Shown: positions 14,663-21,389 of the stretch, piece after piece | How positions within the stretch are numbered: position 1 is the first letter of the stretch | How the letters are laid out: each line of letters starts with the position of its first letter | Origin: CAZPMT01 sp964587655 | Lineage (GTDB): Bacteria; Hydrogenedentota; Hydrogenedentia; Hydrogenedentales; SLHB01 | Reading direction: 5' to 3' | NCBI GenBank assembly: GCA_964587655.1 | Contig: CAZPMT010000048.1 | Span: 1 to 34,738, forward strand | DNA length: 34,738 bases | Notes under the pieces: generated by a model | What the model was told of the DNA's origin: nothing | The model's input: only the letters and a program-made list of their open reading frames with translations | The model's database searches: none | Program-made: the position numbers and the translations under genes

Positions 14663-15355
14663 ATGGATTGTCTCGTGTGCAATACCCGAAGCGCCGTCGA
14701 CTCGTGCGTTGTTTGTCATTTGTTGCTTTGTGAGATCTGCGGTGCGAAATGCGAGACGTGCGGCAAGGTGGCATGTGCGGAGCATACCTACACAACCCAC
14801 AGCGGAAAGGTGCTGTGTACGCCGTGCCAAGAGAAGCGCCGCGCGGCTCGCCATGGCCGGCACTCGGGTAAGGATCACGATGATCGGGGCGCGGATGCCG
14901 AAGCGGAAGCCGCCCCGGAAGAAGTGATCGAGCGGCCCATACTGGTGGCGAGCGTGCGAAAGCCGCCGCCACCCTGGGAGTTGAGTCTGTATACGGCCTG
15001 CGCGGGGGTTGCCCTGGCGCTGATCGTACTGTTCTTTCCGGGCTTGCGCCGGTTTGCGTTGCCGTGGGGAGGCTCTTTCCCGACGCCCTACCTGCTTATT
15101 CTCATACCGATTGTCTCCATCTTCTGGGGCGTGCTGGGAATGGCGTTGAAAGAACACCGAGAGGACCGGTACCGTTGTCTCATCGGCATGGGCGTGGCCT
15201 TGTTGTCGTGCGTGCTGATGATAGTGGCCGTTCATACGGATCCCGCCCGATTGGCCGAAGAGGAGGCGGCGCGCATCGAGAGCGCGCGAGACAACATGAC
15301 GCCGCAACAACTCGAACAATGGCGCAAGGAAAGATTGCAGAAGTATAAACGCTGA
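14663..15355 (+). CDS. Cys-rich zinc-binding membrane protein (B-box-like N-terminus, three TM segments)
   Basis: A 230-residue protein. The first 55 residues hold 11 cysteines and several His in B-box/double zinc-finger-like spacing (C3, C6, C15, C18, C23, C26, C30, C33, C38, C52, C55). A charged linker rich in Arg/Lys/Asp/Glu follows to about residue 105. Then come three probable membrane segments near LSLYTACAGVALALIVLFF, YLLILIPIVSIFWGVLGMAL and LIGMGVALLSCVLMIVAV. The tail LAEEEAARIESARDNMTP is a charged helix. GAGGA upstream supports the start. The stop overlaps the next start as TGATG, so it is coupled to the M24-like gene. Function unknown; it resembles zinc-finger-anchored membrane proteins seen in PVC-type genomes. 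Confidence 0.8.
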   Translation: MDCLVCNTRSAVDSCVVCHLLLCEICGAKCETCGKVACAEHTYTTHSGKVLCTPCQEKRRAARHGRHSGKDHDDRGADAEAEAAPEEVIERPILVASVRKPPPPWELSLYTACAGVALALIVLFFPGLRRFALPWGGSFPTPYLLILIPIVSIFWGVLGMALKEHREDRYRCLIGMGVALLSCVLMIVAVHTDPARLAEEEAARIESARDNMTPQQLEQWRKERLQKYKR

Positions 15356-16554
15356 TGCGCGATCATGATCTGTTTCGCGTCCGGATCGCGCTTCTCCAGG
15401 CGTTCCTGCGCGAAAATCGTTACGACGGCGTGCTGCTGTCGCGCTCGGACAATTTCGCGATGGCCACGGGCGGCAAGCGGAATTTCGTTTCGATTGCCTC
15501 GGACATGGGGGCGTGTTCCCTTTTCGTGACCCGGGACGGCAAGGCGCACTTCGTCGGCAACAACATCGAGCGGACCCGCGTCATGGCGGAGGAACTCGGT
15601 CCGCTGGCGTGCGAGGTCCGCGACTTTCCGTGGTTCGAGGGCAGCGCCGCCGCGCTGGTGCGCAGGGAGTTTGCGGGAACGCTGGTTTCCGACGACGGTT
15701 CGTTAGGCGAAAACGTCAACGCAAGGCTGGCCTATCCTCGCGCCCTGCTGACACTGGACGAGATCGAGAAGTACCGGCGTCTGGGCCGTTGTGCCGCCGA
15801 GGCCATGACGGCCACGCTGGCGACGATCCGCGTCGGCGATACTGAAGCTGAAATCGCCGCGCGGCTCATTGCGGAGGGCGCCCGTCGGCAGTGTTACGTC
15901 CCCGTCGTCCTGATCGCCGCCGACGATCGCATCGCCCGGTTCCGGCACCCGCTTCCCACCCAATCGCCGCTTCTCGCGTCCGGCGCAAACGAGGTGCGTG
16001 TTTCCAATTACGTCATGGTTGTGGGCGGCTTCCTAAAGGAAGGGCTTGTCGTCTCGATTACCCGTTTCAAGCGGGTCGGCGAACTGCCCGCGGGCGTCTC
16101 GGACGCACACGCCCGCATATGCGCGGTCGAAGCCGTGATGCAGGAGGAAAGCCGGCCGGGCAGGACGCTCGGAGACGTGTTCGCAAAGTGCCAGCACGCG
16201 TACTCCAGCTTCGGGTTTGCGGCAAACGAGTGGCGCAACCACCACCAGGGCGGTACTACAGGCTATGCGGGCCGAACGTGCAAGGCCGTCCCAGGAGAAC
16301 CGTTTCCGATCCTCGACCCGAGATGGGAGCGTTGGGTCCGCGACATTACCGGCATCGAGGCCCCGCTCGGTCACGCATTCGCATGGAATCCATCGGCCCC
16401 CGGCGTGAAATCGGAAGACACGTTCGTGTTGCTTCCAGACGGCTCTCAAGAGATCGTGTCGGTTACGCCCGAACTGCCTCGCGTGGACCTGGAGCGAGTG
16501 CTCGGCCGGAAAACGCACGTGGTCAAATCCGGCATGGCTGAGATCCCCTGCTGA
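15355..16554 (+). CDS. Peptidase M24-fold protein lacking most metal ligands (probable pseudoenzyme)
   Basis: A 399-residue protein with the two-domain aminopeptidase P/creatinase layout. The N-terminal domain covers about 1-125 (FLRENRYDGVLLSRSDNFAM), then comes the pita-bread domain, starting at LLTLDEIEKYRRLGRCAAEA. Active M24 enzymes carry two Asp, one His and two Glu. Here the segment normally D-x-G...D-I-T-R reads MVVGGFLKEGLVVSITRF, so both Asp are lost. NHHQGGTTGYAGRTCK keeps the His, but the usual RE at its end is RT, and one Glu survives in KSEDTFVLLPDG. HHQGG.TGY.GRE marks a subfamily of M24 relatives. The protein probably folds as M24 without metallopeptidase activity. It is coupled to the preceding gene. 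Confidence 0.82.
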   Translation: MRDHDLFRVRIALLQAFLRENRYDGVLLSRSDNFAMATGGKRNFVSIASDMGACSLFVTRDGKAHFVGNNIERTRVMAEELGPLACEVRDFPWFEGSAAALVRREFAGTLVSDDGSLGENVNARLAYPRALLTLDEIEKYRRLGRCAAEAMTATLATIRVGDTEAEIAARLIAEGARRQCYVPVVLIAADDRIARFRHPLPTQSPLLASGANEVRVSNYVMVVGGFLKEGLVVSITRFKRVGELPAGVSDAHARICAVEAVMQEESRPGRTLGDVFAKCQHAYSSFGFAANEWRNHHQGGTTGYAGRTCKAVPGEPFPILDPRWERWVRDITGIEAPLGHAFAWNPSAPGVKSEDTFVLLPDGSQEIVSVTPELPRVDLERVLGRKTHVVKSGMAEIPC

Positions 16555-16569
16555 TTCCTAACCAGGGTC

Positions 16570-16598
16570 TTGCGCGATTTCCTTCGCGCTACTATAAT
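16570..16598 (+). promoter_or_regulatory. Strong predicted sigma70 promoter of the ribbon-helix-helix gene
   Basis: TTGCGC (16570-16575) and a perfect TATAAT (16593-16598) are separated by 17 bases. The start would be near 16605, only about 7 nt before the ATG at 16612, so the mRNA has almost no leader and no Shine-Dalgarno site. Confidence 0.7.
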
Positions 16599-16611
16599 CG
16601 ATACAGTTAGC

Positions 16612-17106
16612 ATGGTTGGGTGGCGCGCAGTGCAGACCAGGGCCAAACAGGAAAGTATCATCGAAGCCGTTCGCCAGGGCTTAGAAGGCGACGGCGCCGT
16701 CGAGTTCGTGTGCCGAAGCGGCTACGCGATGAACACGGCCGCCATTGCCCGGCATCTGCGCGCGATGGGCGGAAGGGGCCACATCGTCGAACTTATCCGC
16801 AAGAGGAAAACGAACTCCGAGATCCTTAGCCTTTGCCTTGGCGACGCGCCCGTGGAAGAGGCGCCTCCCGTGCCGCCGAAGCAGGAGGATCTATTTCCCC
16901 AGCCGCATATTTCCGACTCGGCCGTGCAGCACGAGGACCAACCGCTCTACGAAACCACGAAGATGTCCCTGCGGCTTCCTTCGGACTTGTCCGAGGCCAT
17001 ACGACTGGCGGCCAAGGCGGAAGGCAAGAGCCAGAACCAACTCATCGTCGAGGTACTTACCTCAGCGCTGTCAAGAATGCCCGCCCCCTCGCCCGACGTG
17101 AAGTGA
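16612..17106 (+). CDS. Protein with C-terminal ribbon-helix-helix DNA-binding domain
   Basis: A 164-residue protein. The C-terminal part, TTKMSLRLPSDLSEAIRLAA then KAEGKSQNQLIVEVLTSAL (about residues 114-153), is a clear ribbon-helix-helix module: a short beta-strand with MSLRLP, helix A, the G-K-S turn and helix B, as in Arc/MetJ/HicB-like regulators that bind DNA as dimers. The N-terminal ~75 residues (KQESIIEAVRQGLEGDGAVE, YAMNTAAIARHLRAMGGRGH) look helical and may be a second nucleic-acid-binding or sensing domain; I do not recognise it. A Pro/Glu-rich linker joins the two. There is no adjacent toxin gene. The start is set by the promoter, which lies directly upstream. Confidence 0.75.
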   Translation: MVGWRAVQTRAKQESIIEAVRQGLEGDGAVEFVCRSGYAMNTAAIARHLRAMGGRGHIVELIRKRKTNSEILSLCLGDAPVEEAPPVPPKQEDLFPQPHISDSAVQHEDQPLYETTKMSLRLPSDLSEAIRLAAKAEGKSQNQLIVEVLTSALSRMPAPSPDVK

Positions 17107-17121
17107 GACTCGTAAGGAAAC

Positions 17122-17208
17122 GTGGAAGCGGCGTCCTCGCCGCTTCGAGACTGCGAGAACGGGCAGACCACGCGGACTTTCTCCAAGCGGCGAGGACGCC
17201 GCTTCCAC
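17122..17208. repeat. REP-like element, locus 3: 24-bp perfect inverted arms
   Basis: A type A unit at 17122-17145 (starting GTGGAAGCGG) is repeated in perfect reverse complement at 17185-17208, across 39 unrelated bases. Each arm also folds on itself (AAGCGGCG-TCCT-CGCCGCTT). Type B hairpins are absent here. It lies in the 230-base gap after the ribbon-helix-helix gene, 16 bases past its stop, and could terminate transcription. No other feature is clear in that gap apart from an AT-rich stretch before 17280. Confidence 0.85.
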
Positions 17209-17336
17209 AAATTTACACTCTCGTGCGATTCCCGGCTTTCCCAAGATCATTTTGATTTCGGCCTCGTCATTTTAGTAACGTCCGAAATGCGCGGCCGGTT
17301 CTGATTACGATTCCGCGTTCACGAAAGGTTCACTTG

Positions 17337-18317
17337 ATGCTGCCTCAGGCAACCGAAGACAAGGCGGCGCCGCGTGTCGCTCTGGCCGGTGCGCGCGGCA
17401 TCGGGAAACATCACGCGAAGTGGTGGAATATCGAGGGCGCGCATGTGTGCGCCTTTGCGGGCGCCACGGCCGATTCGCTTGCCGCCACGCGTCAGGCGCT
17501 GTGCGCTTTGTTCCCATTCGAGGGACGCGGTTACGCCGGTATCGAGGCGATGATCGAGGCCGAGCATCCGGATATCGTGGACGTCTGTTCGCCGCCGCCG
17601 TGTCACTACGAACACGTCCGCTTGGCGCTCGAGTCAGGCTGCCACGTATTGTGCGAGAAACCGTTCGTCTATGACGCTGGACTACCGAGCGGCACTCTTC
17701 GCGAGCAGGCGCGCGAGTTGATCGCGCTGGCCCGATCAAAGGGACTGCGGATGAGCGTGTGCACTCAGTACGCAGCCGGCGCTATCATGTTCGCGCGGAT
17801 CTGGGAGGCGCGCCGGCCAGGCGAGGCCGTCGTTCACTATCATGGCCATCTCGAATCGCCCGCGAAGAACCGTCCGGCGGATCCCAGGCGCGTCTGGGTC
17901 GATCTGTCCCCGCACCCGTTGAGTGTGCTGCTGGGGCTCGCGCCGGAAGCCGAGATCATTCCTGGGTCCTTGCGCGCGACGTTTCGAGGGTATGAAGCCC
18001 TGGCGGAATTCGATGTTCGCTCGCCGTCAGGGTTGGCGCTGCACGCGCTCATTGTCACGCGGAACGCCTTGCAGCCGCCGCTCAACGTGCGGCATTTCAA
18101 ATACAACGGATATCCATTCGTGGTCGAGGGCCAGAATGACGCGGACGGCATTTACCAAGCGCGGATCGAGACACCCGACGGCAACCACCTCGAACCGGAC
18201 ATGATGCGCGCGCTGATTCGTGATTTCCTGCAAGGGACCCCGACGGCGGACCTGGACGTATCGTTCAAGAACCTCGACTTCATGCTGCACATCATGGATG
18301 CGGCGGGAAGCGGGTGA
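17337..18317 (+). CDS. Gfo/Idh/MocA-like oxidoreductase
   Basis: A 326-residue protein. The Rossmann segment is RVALAGARGIGKHHAKWW, with the family glycine pattern slightly altered (GARGIG), then EHPDIVDVCSPPPCHYEHVR and HVLCEKPFVYDAG with the EKP motif and catalytic Lys. DPRRVWVDLSPHPLSVLLGL replaces the usual G-x-x-x-D-x-x-H block with D-L-S-P-H-P-L. A predicted ribosome site AAAGG lies 8 bases before the ATG at 17337; an in-frame TTG precedes it by one codon. It is followed after 20 bases by glgX, so the two are likely one operon. It probably oxidises or reduces a sugar or polyol; substrate unknown. Confidence 0.85.
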   Translation: MLPQATEDKAAPRVALAGARGIGKHHAKWWNIEGAHVCAFAGATADSLAATRQALCALFPFEGRGYAGIEAMIEAEHPDIVDVCSPPPCHYEHVRLALESGCHVLCEKPFVYDAGLPSGTLREQARELIALARSKGLRMSVCTQYAAGAIMFARIWEARRPGEAVVHYHGHLESPAKNRPADPRRVWVDLSPHPLSVLLGLAPEAEIIPGSLRATFRGYEALAEFDVRSPSGLALHALIVTRNALQPPLNVRHFKYNGYPFVVEGQNDADGIYQARIETPDGNHLEPDMMRALIRDFLQGTPTADLDVSFKNLDFMLHIMDAAGSG

Positions 18318-18337
18318 AACCCTGTCAAGGAGCAGGC

Positions 18338-20395
18338 ATGTCACGAATAGATGTCTCAGAACTGCACGTGATGCCGGGCCGCGCCTATCCTTTGGGTTCG
18401 GCCGTGCGCGCGTCCGGCGCACGGTTTGCCGTTGTGAGCCGTCACGCCACGCGCGTCTGGCTGGCCCTTTTCGAGAACATTTCCGATCGTACCCCCGCAA
18501 TCGAGATCGAGTGTGACCCGCTGAAACACCGGACGGGTGACATCTGGAGCATCTTTGTGGAGGGCCTCTCGGCGGGCTGCCTATACATGTACCGTATGGA
18601 TGGCCCGTTTGCGCCGCATCTGGGACATCGATACGACCCGCATGCCTTCTTGCTCGACCCCTGCGCACGGGTCATCGTCGGAAGCGTCGAGGACGGAACG
18701 ACAAAGTGCTTGACCGTGGACGACAAACCCGATTGGGTCGACGATGTTCGTCCCCGCATCCAGCTCGACGACCTCGTAATATACGAGACGCACGTCCGCG
18801 GGCTGACCCGTCATGAATCCTCGCGCGTCAAACATCGCGGGAGCTATCTCGGCGTGATCGAGAAGATCCCTTATTTCAAGAAGCTCGGGGTGACCGCGAT
18901 CGAACTGCTTCCCATCCAGGAGTTCGGCGAGACCCGCGTGGGGCGTCTCCACGCGGTGACGGGCGACGAGATCCGCAGTTACTGGGGCTACGACAGCGTC
19001 GGTTTCTTCGCACCGTGCGGACGATACGGCTCGTGCGGAGGAATGGGCGAACAACTCGATGAATTCCGGCACATGGTGGCCGCCCTGCACGAGGCCGGCA
19101 TCGAGATCATCCTGGACGTGGTCTTCAATCACACGTCGGAGCGCGATGAACGCGGACCGACCCTCAGTTTCCGCGGCATCGACAACGTGATTTACTACAT
19201 GCTCGACGAGAACGGGGCCTATCGGAACTTCTCGGGGTGCGGGAACACGCTGAACTGCAACCATCCGCTTGTCCGCGATTTCATCCTCGATTGCCTGCGC
19301 TACTGGGCGACCGTGATGCACGTCGACGGGTTCCGCTTCGACCTCGCGTCGATTCTGGGCCGCGATACGAAAGGCCGGATCGTTGAAAACGCCGTGCTGA
19401 TCGAACGCATCGCCGAAGACCCGGCGTTGCGCGACACGAAACTCATCGCAGAGGCCTGGGACGCGGGCGGCGCGTATCAAGTCGGTTCGTTCGGCGACGT
19501 ACGCTGGGCGGAGTGGAATGGGCGCTATCGCGACGACGTTCGCCGCTACTGGCGCGGGGATCCGGGAGTGAAGGGGTCGTTCGCAACGCGGTTCGCCGGC
19601 AGCGCGGACCTCTATCAGTGGGCCGGAAGAACGCCCGGACACAGCATCAACTTCATCACGGCGCACGACGGCTTCACGTTGCGGGACCTCGTTTCTTACA
19701 ACGTCAAGCACAACGAGGCGAACGGCGAAGACAGCCGCGACGGGTCGGACGATAATTCGAGTTGGAACTGCGGCGTTGAGGGCGAGACCGATGATCCGGC
19801 CATCAATGCCCTGCGCCTGCGCATGCAAAAGAGCTTCCTCGCCACGCTGTTCCTCTCGCTCGGCATCCCGATGCTGCTCGGCGGCGACGAATTCGGACGG
19901 ACGCAGAAAGGCAACAACAACGCTTATTGCCAGGACAACGAGATCTCGTGGCACGACTGGACGCTTCTCGATCGGAACAAGGATTTGTTCGACTTCTGCA
20001 GAAATGTCATCCGTTTTCGCCGCGAGAATCCCGCGTTGCGCCGACAGTCGTTCTTTGACGGGCAACCGGCGGTCCCGGGCGGATCCCCGGACCTGGCGTG
20101 GTTCAACGCCAATGGCGCGCCGATGGACTGGGATGATCCGAGTCCGCTTCTTGCCGGCCGCATTGACGGCAGTGCAAACGGGGGAATTACTCTTTATATG
20201 ATTTTCAACCCGTCGCTGGAGCCCGCGGCATTTGAGATGCCGCCGGGAGCCTGGAAGGTGCGGATCAATACGGGAAGCACGTCGCACGGGGGTATCCAAG
20301 AGGCCGGGGACGCAGACGCCCTCGATCGCCCAGCCGGGTTGGTTGTCGAAGGGAAATCGGTCGTGGTCCTTTCCTGCGAGGAACGTCAGCGATAG
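18338..20395 (+). CDS. glgX: Glycogen debranching enzyme, GH13 isoamylase type
   Basis: A 685-residue enzyme that hydrolyses alpha-1,6 branches of glycogen or its limit dextrins in the cytosol. The N-terminal CBM48-like domain (FAVVSRHATRVWLALFENIS) is followed by the catalytic barrel. Markers are LVIYETHVRGLTRHESS, IILDVVFNHTSERD (region I), DGFRFDLASILGRD (nucleophile Asp near 334), LIAEAWDAGGAYQVG (acid Glu near 372) and FITAHDGFTLRDLVSYN (transition-state Asp near 443). GGDEFGRTQKGNNNAYCQDN is the GlgX/TreX-type region. The start at 18338 has AAGGAGCAGGC before it. It is co-transcribed with the upstream oxidoreductase. No other glycogen gene is in the window. Confidence 0.95.
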   Translation: MSRIDVSELHVMPGRAYPLGSAVRASGARFAVVSRHATRVWLALFENISDRTPAIEIECDPLKHRTGDIWSIFVEGLSAGCLYMYRMDGPFAPHLGHRYDPHAFLLDPCARVIVGSVEDGTTKCLTVDDKPDWVDDVRPRIQLDDLVIYETHVRGLTRHESSRVKHRGSYLGVIEKIPYFKKLGVTAIELLPIQEFGETRVGRLHAVTGDEIRSYWGYDSVGFFAPCGRYGSCGGMGEQLDEFRHMVAALHEAGIEIILDVVFNHTSERDERGPTLSFRGIDNVIYYMLDENGAYRNFSGCGNTLNCNHPLVRDFILDCLRYWATVMHVDGFRFDLASILGRDTKGRIVENAVLIERIAEDPALRDTKLIAEAWDAGGAYQVGSFGDVRWAEWNGRYRDDVRRYWRGDPGVKGSFATRFAGSADLYQWAGRTPGHSINFITAHDGFTLRDLVSYNVKHNEANGEDSRDGSDDNSSWNCGVEGETDDPAINALRLRMQKSFLATLFLSLGIPMLLGGDEFGRTQKGNNNAYCQDNEISWHDWTLLDRNKDLFDFCRNVIRFRRENPALRRQSFFDGQPAVPGGSPDLAWFNANGAPMDWDDPSPLLAGRIDGSANGGITLYMIFNPSLEPAAFEMPPGAWKVRINTGSTSHGGIQEAGDADALDRPAGLVVEGKSVVVLSCEERQR

Positions 20396-20417
20396 GCCGC
20401 CGGCCGGAATCGCGGTA

Positions 20418-21239
20418 CTACACGCCGAGTTCTTTCACCACGTGAAGAATCACCCCAACGAGAAACGCCGCCACGCCGAATGACAATACAAAGGCATAGA
20501 TTGCTAGACCCGCCTGCGCCGTGCGTTTCAGCGTCTCACTCCAACCGTTCGGCAACGGCAAGGCTGCTAATATGGACAGCGGCGCCAGATTGAAAAGCGC
20601 GCAGAACAGAAAGAACGACGCATTGGCGCGGAGCCAGTCCCACTTTCCTAGGTTCGCAAGAGGGCCGAGTCCCGCGAACCGGTTGTGCGCTTCCAAGACG
20701 CCCCAAAGCAGAAGCCGGGCCCCCACGTGCAAAGCAATGACCCCGCCGACGATTGCCAACGAACGTCTTGCGAGTCTCGCCATGTCCACCCGAGGTATCC
20801 CGCCCGTATCCGAGTGCACGTACATCTCGATGTAGAGGCCCAGGTAGATTATCACGATGACGGGTCCGGTCACCCCGAGCATCACGAACGCCGCGCGGAC
20901 CCACCGCGCCTCAACCCCGAGGTATTGCGCAAGGCCGCCGCAGACGCCGAGCCATTTCCGGTCATCCGGCGCCAGAACGAGCGCGCCGTAAGCCCCCAGC
21001 TTATCGATGCATTCCTTCGCCTGCCGCGCGGGCGCACCCAATTCGCTCAACACGGCCACGACGTCCTCGTCATGCGGCTGGTGGCCGCGCGAGGGGTTCT
21101 CTTCCAACTTGCGATAGATGCGCGCGGTGAGCCGCGCCATGGCCTGTTCCCGAGCCGTATCGGAAACGTCGCCGAGCGCGTTGCCGGCCTCGCGCAAGTA
21201 GCGCGTTATAATCCATTCCTGTCTTTGCGTGAGTTTCAC
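20418..21239 (-). CDS. PspC-domain membrane protein
   Basis: A 273-residue membrane protein. Residues about 1-85 are soluble and helical (LTQRQEWIITRYLREAGNAL). A PspC domain follows, with DRKWLGVCGGLAQYLGVEAR and AAFVMLGVTGPVIVIIYLGL, in which the first helix pair matches the phage-shock PspC fold. Three further membrane segments extend to the C-terminus. PspC domains sense or counter inner-membrane stress. No ATG fits; I chose the GTG at 21239, which is preceded by a TATACT box and by GGGCAGGGA. The upstream frame to 21362 would run through the promoter. It converges on glgX (22 bases between stops) and diverges from the histidine kinase. Confidence 0.8.
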   Translation of the reverse strand: MKLTQRQEWIITRYLREAGNALGDVSDTAREQAMARLTARIYRKLEENPSRGHQPHDEDVVAVLSELGAPARQAKECIDKLGAYGALVLAPDDRKWLGVCGGLAQYLGVEARWVRAAFVMLGVTGPVIVIIYLGLYIEMYVHSDTGGIPRVDMARLARRSLAIVGGVIALHVGARLLLWGVLEAHNRFAGLGPLANLGKWDWLRANASFFLFCALFNLAPLSILAALPLPNGWSETLKRTAQAGLAIYAFVLSFGVAAFLVGVILHVVKELGV

Positions 21240-21260
21240 GGCGCCATGATGTCCCTGCCC

Positions 21261-21266
21261 AGTATA
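21261..21266 (-). promoter_or_regulatory. Possible -10 box of the PspC-domain gene
   Basis: TATACT on the minus strand (21266-21261) lies about 21 bases before the GTG start. The -35 at proper spacing, TTCAAC, is weak. Confidence 0.3.
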
Positions 21267-21305
21267 GCGAATGCAAGCCCGCCGTTGAAGATACTTCTCT
21301 CGGAA

Positions 21306-21334
21306 TTGCGCGCGGGCCGCCGCCGTGGCATACT
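21306..21334 (+). promoter_or_regulatory. Predicted sigma70 promoter of the histidine kinase gene
   Basis: TTGCGC (21306-21311), identical to the -35 of the ribbon-helix-helix promoter, and CATACT (21329-21334) are 17 bases apart. The predicted start near 21341 coincides with the first base of the inverted repeat arm. Confidence 0.5.
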
Positions 21335-21339
21335 CAGGG

Positions 21340-21368
21340 CACAGTTTGTCTCCGTTCGACAAACTGTG
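21340..21368. repeat. Inverted repeat, copy 2 (11-bp arms, 7-base loop), operator or 5' hairpin
   Basis: CACAGTTTGTC (21340-21350) and GACAAACTGTG (21358-21368) are perfect reverse complements around TCCGTTC. The inner 10-bp arms are identical to copy 1 at 14586-14612. It spans the predicted +1 to +28 of the histidine kinase transcript and lies between divergent genes. Confidence 0.85.
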
Positions 21369-21389
21369 AGGTGAGGGGAACCGAGTTCT

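Noticed and set aside
18581..20299. A 572-codon open frame antisense to glgX
   Set aside because: It lies fully within the glgX gene, whose protein has every catalytic motif. The antisense product shows no domain.
21240..21362. Upstream extension of the PspC-domain frame
   Set aside because: It would run through the candidate -10 box and into the divergent promoter region, and the added residues have no family features.
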